A model generated the notes under the pieces. That model was not told where the DNA came from. It was given only the letters and a program-made list of their open reading frames with translations, and did no database searches. This document shows, piece by piece, positions 33,655 to 45,172 of a stretch of DNA of 64,000 nt. The stretch's first letter is position 1. Every line of letters starts with the position of its first letter. Location of the stretch: contig JAVXUO010000774.1 in the NCBI GenBank assembly GCA_033065855.1, forward strand, positions 124,001 to 188,000, written 5' to 3'. Source of the stretch: Escallonia rubra (Eukaryota > Streptophyta > Magnoliopsida > Escalloniales > Escalloniaceae). Both the position numbers and the translations under genes were made by a program.

Positions 33655-36600
33655 TCAGTCCCGATCTGATCTATGAGGAGACTCCCTCCTAATCATTTGG
33701 ATGAGGTCTTGAACAACTTCAGACATTTGTGGCCTGAATTCTGGCTCTGGCTGCAAAATAGAATCACGATGAGGAGCAATGCAGTCCCATGCAAATGAGG
33801 AAAACAACAAAAGTGAACCTGATAATGTACTCTTCTCAATGGAACCAAAAACTTGGCTAAGATCAGAAATAATTTCGTAAGTTAAAACCTTGAATCGGTT
33901 GCGGGATGGATGTAATTTATAATTAAACCCTCCTCTACATATAAGGAACTAACAGCTAAACTAGTTGAAAATGATACTCACCTGAATGCATCGCGATATA
34001 ATGTCGGCGAAGTGTGAAATTGATTTGACAGGGTAATCTCCAAGAAGAGAAGGATCAACCATCCTTGACAATGCATCAATATCATGAAGCTGAGGGATTG
34101 CCCATCTTACCAGAAACTGCTCCCCTCGGTTCCGTGTCCTAAACATGGTTTGAAGAAGTTCATAATTGTGGGAAAAAGGGCATAAAGAAGCCCAGTATCG
34201 TTGTTCAAAATGTATTCTTACCTATCATATGACTTTCTGCCTGTTAAAAGCTCTAGCATCACCACTCCGAAACTGTAAACATCACTCATAGAAGTATATA
34301 TTCCTGACTCAAATTCAGGGGCACCGTAACCATAAGCTGATAGGAGATTTCCTGACAACTGCATGTCAAGGAAACAATATCAGACTGCAATATCACTCTG
34401 ATTAAGTAATGGCAGTCGAAGAAGAATGCCGAGCATTGGGGCGGGGGAGAGGGGAAGGAAGACACTTTCTCTAATCTAAATAAATACGACATAGAAAACC
34501 GACAAAATTCACCTTTAGGATGATATTAGCTCTTCATTTAGTAGCTCAAAGTAAACCATTACATAATGTACAAATGGGAGAATCAACATATTGCTTCCTT
34601 CATAAATCCCCACCATTTCAATCTTCTGACGTTTAGTACCACGGCAAGGACATAAAAACTGATATGCTTGTAGGTTTTGATAACACAACTTACCTGACTA
34701 ACAGAGCCTGATGATATTAAGGGCGCCAACCCGCAATCAGAGACACGCACAGAAAGCTCATCGTCAAGGAGAACATTTGCAGACTTGAAGTTCCTGTGAA
34801 TAATAGGTGGCTCACAGATCTCATGCAGATACCTGTATCACATACAACATCAGAAACATTCATACTACATATGGTGGATACCATATGATCGTGTTTAAAT
34901 TGGAAAACAAGTAGGTTATACCCCCACCCCCCCCCCCCCACCCACCCCCCAAACCCCCACGCTAAAGCACAACTAACTCGCATAGCTAAGAATAAGCAAG
35001 GAGAGTAGTCTTCGTGTAGCCGTGGAAGAACGATGCTACGGTCAAAAGCATTCAACTGCTTGTTTAAGATATAACCTGCTGCCTGCCCCTCTACAACCCA
35101 CAACACACAGAACAGTAAAAGAAACCAAATCCGAATAGCAGCAATGCCCCTTTAACACGTTCAAACCAACTAAAATATCAAGCGGCATTATAAGGAATAT
35201 GTCGCACCAGAACCTTGAAATGTGTACTTGGTTTCTCTTCACCTGCATTTCAAGTTTTTCCCCTTCTCTTTTTTTTTTTGGTTTCTGCAGATAAGTACAT
35301 CCATCTTATTTTTTGGTAGGTAAGTACATCTATCTTTAGTTATACAAGTTCTTACTTTCTGAAAGTAATATAGCTCATGTCTACCAATTATGGTATTTAC
35401 TACTGATCTGAAACTGCTCTATAAGAACCTCAGTTTATTCTATAGAGGTACTCAAATTGAATCAGTGATCAATTTCTTGTTTGCGCTCTTTTCCTAGCCA
35501 CCACTCCTAAGGAAAGCTCTGTTTGAACTCAATGCATTTATAGACGGACAGCAAAAATATTAGAACCAGAACTTAATCAACTTTAAAACCTTAGCAATCT
35601 CCTACAGAAGTACAAGAAAAAAACACCAGTGCCCTTCACTTACTCTAAGGCTCTTGCAGCTCCTAAGGCCATCCTGATTCGGTTATTCCATGAGAGTTTC
35701 TTTTTAAAGTCGTCATCAGAATGCAGTGCATCCTGCAGTGTCCCGTTACTGCAATACTCATAAATAAGAAGCCTTTGACCATGCTCTGCACAGTAACCCA
35801 TGAGCTCGACAACATTAGCATGACGGATTTTATCAAGACTGTTTACAAGGCCAACAAACTCATTATCCTTTTGGTGAATGGAAGCCCTCCTGTCTAGCTT
35901 CTTGACGGCAAGCAACTACATAAGCACCCAGAAAGATCAAAAATCAGAACATAAGAACTTTAAGCACTAACAAGAAGCCAACGACTGTTAAATGGTAATG
36001 CTGACACCAAAGAACTGGGGATGGAAGGACTTAGTTCAGAGAATCCCTATTATTTCAAACTGTTTAGGAGGAAATTCATGTGGTTTTAGAAATAAAGAAT
36101 CTGACTAGTAACTTTTTCACGTTAACATAAAAATAAGACATAGCCTATGCCAGTCATTTCTCAAGTCCAGCTATGGTAAAAACATTAAGTACATGTTTCC
36201 ATGTACTCAAAAAGTCGAAGGGGACATATCCAATGAAACGAAGGGAGTAAAGATATCATGTCATGTTTTGGCTTGGTTAGTTGCTTGAGCAAGTGACAAC
36301 AACAAACATAGAGAAACAATAGGAAGACACAGGTTAGACTTTTTAGAGAGACGTAGATGTCAATCAGAATCCAACATCGTAAAAGATACAATCTGACCAA
36401 AAAAAAGAGTGCCAGGAAATTATGAGAAAGCTCCAAGATCAATTAGCATCACACCTTTCCATCAGGGAGTTGTGCTCTATAAACACTTCCCAACATTCCT
36501 GCTCCAATAAGGTTATCTTGAGAAAAGCTATTTGTGTATTGCTGAAGAGACGCGATAGTGTAAACCTTCACGGAAGTTGGAGGATTGGGAGGGCTGGTGG

Positions 36601-39600
36601 AAGCCTTCATTGGAGTTACCTGAGCTGGCACAATGGGATTTACAATGACCTTCTCAAAAGGCAGAAGTGGCGGGGGTGGAGGCGGAGGAGGTGGTGGTGG
36701 TGGTGGGGGTGGAGGTGGAGGTGGTGGGGGTGGTCGTGAGATTGAGTCAATATCATATCTGCTCATGTCTATCCCATAATCCTCCTGCTTTGCTGCTCTA
36801 CTCAACTTTTGCACATTTAGCTCCTGCTCAATTCGTGGCTTCGAAATCAAACCTATTCTTCCTGTTTGATGCTCTTCTTTTGGCCTCACAACCACTTGTG
36901 GAACTGTTCAAAATGTTATAATATATGTTGATCACAGAGAAATGGAAGTATAATAAGTATATGCTAAACGCCCGTGTATATACCTTTCTCTATTTGGTCA
37001 ACTGGTAGGAGCAGGGAAACATTGTCTCTAGGGTTATCCCTGATGCCAGTGTAGGGAGCTATTTCATGCCGTCTAGACATTCTTCCAGGCTCCCGCCTTC
37101 TTCTGAATGACCTTGGCATAAAAAGCAAGATCCCTAATGCCAATATTATAAATAACAACACAGCAGCAATGGAAATCCAGACTATATTTTTAGTAGTCAG
37201 GAACTTTTTTGCCTTTTTGGAATTTGACTGCTCTGATGGTCCATCAGCCTGTTTGGGTGTTCGTTTCGCAGGTGTTTGTCTCCCAGGAGGTGGCCCAGAA
37301 GACGGTACCACAAAAAAGGGTGGTGCAGGAGGCGGTGTTGTTGAGGATGTGGGTGGAGGTAATGGAGCAATGCTAGTATTGAATGGATTCCCATCTTTCC
37401 TGCACGAGAGAAAACAAAATTACCAAAGCATGACAATTGAACTACAAATAAAGTTACAAAATGACTGCCCTTTCTAGCTCTAAAACCTTAAGAGCGAAAG
37501 GCTTTATGTAATAAGTACAACATGTGTTAGACAACCTGCCAGAGTTCTCTAAAGAGCAAGGTAACCTGTAAGTGCTTGCTTGTTGGAAAGCTTCATTTTC
37601 TTTTTCTTGTGTATTGTGGAGCGCAGGAGGCGGGGCGCCCGGGGGGGTGGGGGTGGGGGCGGGGGAGGGGTTGAGGGCCTATTTTTACTGAAAGCCATGA
37701 TTGCAAGTAAATTTTGCCCTTTTTATGGAAATTGTTAATCTTTGAAGAAACAATGTTTGCTCTGCTATCGTAGTTATATATTTTTATTACTTACTGATAT
37801 AAGATAGGGAGCTGGTCCGCTGCCAATTTAAGTTGTCAGCGCTGATGTGGCCATCCATAGGCAATTGTGGACGGTCCAAATCATTATTTCGCATTTTTTT
37901 AACTCCGTCCACCCTATAATGGGGCGGACAAGGTCTTTTGACAAAAAATGCCCCTCTATTTACTGGGAACAGAAAAAAAAAATTTAGTCCGCCCCATAAT
38001 GGGACCGACAGTTGTGGCTGTGTGGTCCATGTTATGTTTTTTCAGTTTTATGTTTGTTCAGTTCAATTTCAGCATTCAGTTCTCACTTGTGCATGTTTTA
38101 TGTGTTATTCATGGACTAAAGAAAACTATGAAATTTCAAAAGCTTTCAAATTAAACCCAATGCCATGGACAGAAAGATCTTAAACCCAACACCACCACTG
38201 CTGCCGCTACCGCAGCCTCCACTAACCACCACCATCAAAACCCACTTCATACTAGAACAAACCAAATGCCTTTAACCTAATCCAACCCCAAAACAGATCT
38301 AAACCACCACCAACACCACCTTCCCGCCACAAAAACCTCCATCCAATTCGTTGTCACCAATAACCACCACTATACGAACCATCACCGCCACCAACAGTCA
38401 ATTGCAGAAAAAAGCGTGGAGAGTGGGATGTTATTGGTGGCGTGATGATGGTGTCAGATCTTAACCACCACCAACACCACGTCCACCTCCAACCAAATCG
38501 CTCGGTCACCAACCACCACCAGACAAAATGCCACCACCACTATCAGCCAATAGCCGAACAAAGTGTTGAGAGTGGGATGTTGTTGCTGGCGTAATAATGG
38601 CGTCAGATCTGAACCATCGCCAACATCATTACCGCCACAACCCCCTCCATCCAAATTGGCCACCAACCACCACTATTCGAACAGCCACTTACACCACGTC
38701 CACCATCCTCCGCCTCGGGGGGGGGAGATTTGAGAGAACAACCTAATATATAAAGGGCATAAAAGTAAAGTGGACCATCCGGTCCTTTATGGGGCGGATG
38801 GTTAAAAATGAGAAAGAAAAACATGCGGTCTTGGCCGTCCATAGATCGCGCATAAACCGCCAGGTTAGCACTGGCAACTTAAAGAAGTTGTCAACACTGT
38901 CAATAGATTAGCTCCCTAAAAAAGAACGATAGCACTAAAAAAAAATTGACAAGGAAATTTTCATAGATGTATATTTGAATATCACACCAATACTAGAAAA
39001 GATGACTACAACAACAAGGAGTATGAGCTTTCTTTAGGAAGAGTTTAAGCATGCATGTCTTGTTTTTTCAGCTAAAATCTTGTAATGTGAGCAATTCTTT
39101 ATGATTGAAAAATAGAGAAGTTAGATAGATACTCGACTTTATTCTACATCAACTTACTTGTTTCATTAGAAGAAAAACAATGATGGTCTTATTAAGGGCA
39201 AAGCTCCCATATAACGTGATATAAGCAATTCCAAACACTATCACATTACTCTAATTCAATTACCTGACCGCGTAACATTGGTTTCACCAAATACCTAAAT
39301 ACTCAGATAATGAGTTTAGGAAAAGACTGGATGAAAATAAGGAGGTGGGGAGGGGGTTGGTTGTAGAAGGGAAGAGGATTAGGATATATGTATATTGTTT
39401 CTCTAGCATTATATTTAGCTTAGTTAGTGTGATAGTTACATATCTTTACTCTGATCTCCATAGTCGACTCTACTTATTCCCAATATTGTTTACACGGCTC
39501 TCATCATTCTTTCAATTACCATTTCTCTAGGAAATTCAAGTCGTGGCTCTCTTTTTTAAGAACGGCTAAAGCTAAGGTGGGCACTTGATTTTTGTACTCT

Positions 39601-42180
39601 TTCTGTCTCCCTGTTGTATCTATAAGCAAATCTGCACCAGGGAGACTTAGAGAAGCCCCAGATAGCGGTCATATACATATAAAAATCACCCTTATTTTTC
39701 AACGTAGTAAGGACAGAGAGCTATCAATGGAAAAATGATAAGTACTTTGCACAGGTATCGAGTACAGCCCACAATGACAGTACTATCCATCTATAGACTA
39801 TAGTATGCACGCCTTCGAAAATGTCAAAAGCTATAGTGTGTGACTCACTTGAAATTGGGAAGATTCAACAAGTTCTCGGGTATAGGTCCATTGAACTGGT
39901 TATTCTCGACATTCCTGTTCGAGAGAAAGAGAGTAGGGAGGAGGAAGCAAAGATGAAGTCAGAATAACATGCCATGAAAACATTCTTCCGCCAACTGCTT
40001 ATCGTTGATGCATGAAAATTTACAATGTCATTTGAAGACAACAAAAGATCATATGAAACTTATACTCAAAAGGGTTAAGAAGATTACAATTCTCGGAGGG
40101 GCAGATCTTGTAAAACATCAAGTGTTCCAGAAAGCTGATTATTTTGCACATGGCTGCCAAGCAAGAAGTTAGCATTATGCATTAGATAAACAATTCTGCA
40201 AATAAGAGGCCTTGAGGAGATAAATTCCTTACAGGGTAGTTAGAGATGAGAGACTTCCTAGGGATGGTGGCAGTTGGCCACTCAAATTGTTGCTGGACAA
40301 ATCTCTGCACAATAAAAGATGGCCAAACCAATTATTAATACTTACAAGCACATGGAGGGGGGAGATCTACCACCCATTCCAGCCCAGACCCAAGTGGCCT
40401 CCAAAAGGAAAGAAACCCATCTATAAACATGTTTAAGCAATGAAATTTTCTTTGAAGAAAACCGAGCCGTACAAATTGACCAAACTGGTAAGGCCTTGAA
40501 AGGCATCGGGTATTTCTCCCGTTAACTGATTGTTGTTTAGCGACCTGAACCGAAAATAGAAAAGAAGAAGGTTAGAAAAATATTACATAAAAAGGACACC
40601 TATTAATATCATAATTACACACAGGTGACAAAAACCTACATGGCTAACAGCTGACTTAGGGAAGATAAAGTACTTGGAATAATTCCACTGAGTTTGTTAG
40701 CTGAAAGAAAACTGCCAAAGGTAAAGACTATCATTCGTTTAGGATATGCCAGCGTTGCAGAATTAGTTATACAAGTCATATACAGATTTAATAGTCGAAA
40801 TTCGTCAACGTAGTTTGTTATATTATGCAGTGCCCCACTTAACCTTTTAAAGGTCGGCTATGTTGGTATGATAATGTACTTTATTCATCAAAAAGAGAAA
40901 TTTCAAATCCAACTTTTTGCGAAAGAACTTACATTGTCTGCAAGGTAGGGGGGAGGTTGGATGGAATAATACCACCTATGCCATTGTTGCTTAAATCGCT
41001 GTTCCAAACAACACAGACAGCCATCCTTACTTTACATAATCTGAGTCTGTGTTTATGGTATACAGAGACAGAGGTGATGAAGAGAACAGCACTTACATTG
41101 TTTTAATAGAAGAAAACGATCCTAAGCTATCACCCAGCTCTCCTCCCAGATTGGCACCATTTAGAGTTCTAGTAAAAAAGATGTTTATAAGAAGACTGGA
41201 GGATAAGATTGTCACAACCTGCTAAAGAGCACAGTTACAAAAAATATTACATCGAGATTATGTCTGCATTTTCACATTGCACGCCTTGCCAAGCATCAGA
41301 GCATGGGTCTCCAGCAGCAGGAACCCATCCAGGAAGAGGAGGGGATCCAAGCGCAGCATATAACTTATTAATTGCAGCAACTGTGCAAAAAAAAAATAGT
41401 GCCAGATAAGTAGGAAGCATTATCAACTCATGCAGTATTGATAATTACAGTCACAAAGAGCAATACACGAAGAAACAAAAGAGGGTCAAATGTAGTAGAA
41501 TGTCACAGTTGCTGCAAGAGACTGCTATCTTTACAGGTAGTCGAGTTTCTGCTGATAGAATGTTCAATGACTTAAAGAATTGCAAAGAGGTCAATTGAGT
41601 AGGATAATGATGCTCATGATTTTTTATGCTAAGTGGCTGTCCTCACAAAATGAAATTCTAGCAAGAACAGCGGTAGAGTTCTCACATTTGGTCCCTATAG
41701 TCGACACCCAACATGATGTCCCTTACTGCGAGCAAAGTATTTCAAAATACCGAGGCAAACTGTCTTGAAATAATTGGCTCACAGTAAGCCACATATTCTT
41801 GGGAGACAATTTTAATGGACCAAGCTTAACAAAATCACTATCCTTCTCGAAACTTTGAATCATCGTCAAAACATTTACGTTTGCTCCAGAAGACCACTAA
41901 ATAAAATGCCTTGTCTACTTGCTCAGTAAATTTTGGAGTACTGAAAATCTTAGATTACACGTTAGGCCCAACTCAACAAAGTTAGAAATGCAGTCTTGGT
42001 TGAAAATTATGATCCAAACAACTAAATAAACTCAGAACTGGTCAAACATTTAGCCTTACCATCACCAGTATTTGTGGCTCCAAGAGAAAAGTGAGCCAAG
42101 TGGATCAGGATAAACCCAGCAAAGACCCTTGTATGGATCTTCCAATTGAATTGAAGTACACCAGATCCCTCCTGACCCAT
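33655..42180 (-). CDS. SRF: STRUBBELIG-receptor-family LRR receptor pseudokinase (SRF1/SRF3-like), 16 exons, 800 residues
   Basis: SRF proteins are plasma-membrane LRR receptors acting in cell morphogenesis and immunity signalling. Coding exons: 42180-42060, 41380-41251, 41168-41097, 40998-40933, 40711-40640, 40544-40473, 40304-40233, 40153-40088, 39914-39849, 37399-36984, 36903-36455, 35915-35644, 34832-34694, 34358-34222, 34138-33982, 33750-33655. They total 2403 nt in one frame. In order: a hydrophobic signal region (about 20-36); an SRF N-cap ([26 protein letters not shown]); leucine-rich repeats, one per 66/72-nt exon; a Pro-rich juxtamembrane region; a membrane span (about 317-339); a run of 22 Pro (about 442-463); and a kinase-like domain from about 510. 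Lys is kept in LLAVKKL, but HRD reads HRN (637-639) and DFG reads DCG (657-659), so catalysis is doubtful, as known for this family. The closest paralogue is a guess from memory. Confidence 0.92.
36669..36734 (-). repeat. Poly-proline codon tract in the receptor gene
   Basis: Twenty-two consecutive CCN codons, with all four third bases used, lie between the membrane span and the kinase-like domain. The codon mixture argues against a simple recent trinucleotide expansion. Confidence 0.9.
37807..38916. mobile_element. Mutator-like TIR element in the receptor gene's large intron (1110 bp)
   Basis: The left end GGGAGCTGGTCC and the inverted right end (GGGAGCTAATCTATTGAC on the minus strand) form arms of about 150-180 bp, which share 'ttaagttg', 'gacggtcc'/'gacggcc' and 'gcggac' motifs. 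Flanks of 9 bp (TATAAGATA, TAAAAAAGA) agree at 6 of 9, so a decayed 9-bp duplication is possible. Palindromes built on 'ccataatgg' with flanking GTCCGCC sit in both arms. The first 12 bases resemble the element at 48944. It lies between coding exons 37399-36984 and 39914-39849 and does not touch the coding frame. Confidence 0.7.
38310..38705. repeat. About 149-bp tandem repeat inside the intronic element
   Basis: The text 'gagagtgggatgtt' recurs at 38419 and 38568, each followed by 'ggcgt.atgatgg..gtcagatct.aacca', with ACC-rich DNA between. About two and a half copies are present, diverged by roughly 15-20%. Confidence 0.6.
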
Positions 42181-42762
42181 TGATCCACAACTCAACTTTC
42201 TCCCTCCAATCTACACCTTCATTGCAGAAAAATACCACCCAACCAGTATTTTAACACACTCCAATCTGCAACACCAAAGCAAAAAATTGCATACAATATC
42301 AGTTCCTAACAACAACTCAACAAAAAGCTAGCTACCCTTTTTGCACAATTACAATTATACTTACATGCCCACATAATTACAATTACTTAGGTGTGTGAGT
42401 AGGTGTCTGTGTGGGAGAGAGAGGTTAACGCAAATCTGGGATCAGAATGAGCTAACAAACCAAATGCAGAGCAAATTACGATGAGATGATGACACTGCCA
42501 GTGAGGAAAAACAAGCACGATGAGCTCAAAGTACATAAAGTAGAGATTTAGTGAGAGCTAAGAAAAAATTCAATTAGAAGGTTAAATTGCAAGGAATTTG
42601 GGCATGTGGGCATTGGAGTTACCAATTCAGAACAAATTATTGAGGTAACAATCCAGAGAGAGAGAGAGAGAGAGAACCCAAGCCTCCAAAAGCAAGCTGG
42701 CAAAGAGTACAGGAAAGTAAAGCTAAAAATGCGGAAAGTTGCAAAGACTTGATGAAACTCTC
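42181..42762 (-). promoter_or_regulatory. 5' UTR / promoter region of the receptor gene
   Basis: No upstream coding exon is needed, because the ATG at 42180 opens the signal-peptide exon. An AG at about 42262 and GT-rich text further up would allow a 5' UTR intron, but I cannot place it. A GA run lies at 42653-42675. Confidence 0.4.
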
Positions 42763-42872
42763 TCTCTTCTCTCGTCTCTCGTCTCTCTTCTCTCGTCTCT
42801 CGTCTCTCGTCTCTCGTCTCTCGTCTCTCGTCTCTCGTCTCTCTCCTCTCTCCTCTCTCTCCGCCACTTTCT
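42763..42872. repeat. Heptamer minisatellite (TCTCTCG)n
   Basis: About 12 near-perfect head-to-tail copies of TCTCTCG, with TCTCTCT variants at the edges. On the receptor gene's strand it is a GA-rich tract some 600 bp upstream of the ATG, likely in or near the 5' UTR. The Arg/Glu-rich ORF over it is an artefact. Confidence 0.9.
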
Positions 42873-45164
42873 CTCTCTAAAGAAAACAGCCAACAAAGGG
42901 TGTGTGAAATTCGTACATATATCTAGTTCAGTGTCACTGGGGAAGGTAACGTTATGCCCACGCGCATTAACTGCACCTGTAGTGGAGAAGGGTTCGTTAA
43001 ATAATAAGTTGTTGTAGTGGTAATAATCATGATTAGGCGGGTGGGACAGATGGATGATTTTGGTGGAGAGTGGGGATTAGCGGGTGCGTAGGGGCGCGTG
43101 AGATCGGTGCAAGTGAGATCTTGTAGTTTTCGGACAATAATAGCGGACTAGAAACTAGCCGCCACTGTTAAAACTGTCAGGAGACTGTGAATTACCTCTC
43201 CACTTTTAGAAATTGAGGCCAGAGTTTCATGTGCTCGTTTGTTTTTTTACCTGCAAAGCTCAGTAACATTTTTTTACAAGAGGTGGTGGCTGTGTTTGTT
43301 AAAAGTGTGGTGTCCTAATTCCTATCCATTATCAAATATATATTACATGATTTGTAGTATCGAACTGAATGAAGCGGATTATTATAGAGAGGTTCGATCT
43401 GAAGATCACGGGACAGAGCCTAGCTTCGATCCTCCTGTATTAAAGCGTGTGTCAAACCCAAAAACATGAATCACGAGGAGAAAAAGCTCATAAGATATAA
43501 GAACCGACCATAATTTTTATGTATGAATGATTTGGGACTCTGAACAGTTTTGCTAGCAATTTCATTGTATCTATTTTTGTGCTTTCAAATGATAGTGTTT
43601 TTGTTTGTTTCTATTGATATTGCCGCATATCAAATTTGAATGTTATTCATCAATTTATTTATTTGGAAATTTACTGTAGTTATTTTGACATGAAAAGGTA
43701 TTCAAAAATGGTATCCAGGCAGCATTTGCATACTTTTCATATTTCTTCTAATCCAATTAAAAGTGTGATTGTTTCATCTTTTTAAAAAATGGTATCCGAA
43801 CAAAGTGATTCTTAAAAAAAGAAAAAAAAAACTTTTTATCTGTTAAAAAAAGAACATGAAAGTGATGAAGCATAAAGAGCCTCAACTTTTGGACAACATT
43901 GAGGCTAAAATAATTCTCAGGCACAACAAAAGAGATATTTGTATTTCGATTCCAAAAACAGAATATGCAAAAGCATGTGCAAACACATAATTCCACAAGG
44001 AATGCTTAGACAATGCCAGTCCTTTGAAACCCAAAAAAAAAAAAAGAATTCAATTCAATTCAATAAAACAAAAGCAGCAGAGGGTGCACACTTGATCGTG
44101 ACAGACAAGATAACATGGCCATTTTGTCGCCCAAATTAGTTTGTGTACGGCACAACGGTCAAGTGGCCCATCTGCTTTTGAAATAGGGCTTTCTCGCTCT
44201 TTTTTTTTTTTTTTTTTGATCTCAACTTCCAACTTTTTAATTAATTATTTTTAAACGGATTAGAATTCTCTGCTATAATAGAAAAATATCGTTAAATATA
44301 TTATAATGACGAATGATTATTATTATGAATTTCAATATTAACGACAAAATAATTTTAATAATAATTTTATTTATTATTAAATTGGTTACGGCATATATTT
44401 ATCATCGTTGGACCGATAATGTTGTCTAGCTCATAAAAGTCACTTTGCTTTGCTGAAGACATTTAATGAATTATTTTTAATGAATTATCATTCACCTTTG
44501 AGGGACAGAAAGCAAGTCTTAAAAGGTTTGCGGTCCTTATCTTGTTTATAACTTCAACATGGAATCTAGTTGATAGAAACCCTTCCAAATCCACCGAAAG
44601 CTCCATTTCTTATGGTTTAAGATCTTCAGCTAAATTTTTAACAGCAAAAAATTATCATTATAAATTGCAGTAACGGTGACAAAATATTTTTAGTGACATA
44701 TGTTGGTAACAAAGTAACCAATAAATACAACCAACAAATTTTGAGGGTACTAGCTTTAATAACCAAAAATAAGAAGGGTAGAATTAGTGTAAGTTGTCTG
44801 CTTTAAGCTAATTAAATAATTATTATTAAAAGGTTACTGGCCTTATACAAACTGAGGACTAAAACATCGCATGAAGTTTTTTATTATCAGCTCAATGTAT
44901 GATCGAGTGTGCCATTTCATTTTTTTCTTCCAACACTCTCGCTATGTATGCATGTATTACCGTTACAAAAAAATTTAGTGGGAATGTTGATTAATGAAAA
45001 TAAAATGCAAAAACAATGGAGTGACTTTTTTAATGGTAAGTTACAACATTCAGATAGTACAGTGTTAGGACAGTTATTAGGAGTTCGAGTTGAAAATCGG
45101 ATGGAAACGAAATCACAGGGAAAAAAAATACTTTGAGGAGCTTCATCGCTTTCTTTAAGGTTTC
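42873..45164. other. Intergenic DNA upstream of the receptor gene
   Basis: AT-rich, with poly-A and poly-T runs (44030-44045, 44199-44218). Short ORFs show no family resemblance and no repeat boundaries could be set. Confidence 0.5.
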
Positions 45165-45172
45165 ATTTGTAC

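Noticed and set aside
34910..34975. Poly-C tracts in a receptor intron (and at 29986 and 26625)
   Set aside because: Simple homopolymer-rich runs in non-coding DNA with no further structure.
42637..42867. Arg/Glu-rich ORF upstream of the receptor gene
   Set aside because: Translation of the heptamer minisatellite.
43381..43440. tRNA-like or SINE-like B-box text (ggttcgatc / cttcgatcc)
   Set aside because: No cloverleaf could be drawn and no A box lies at the right distance.
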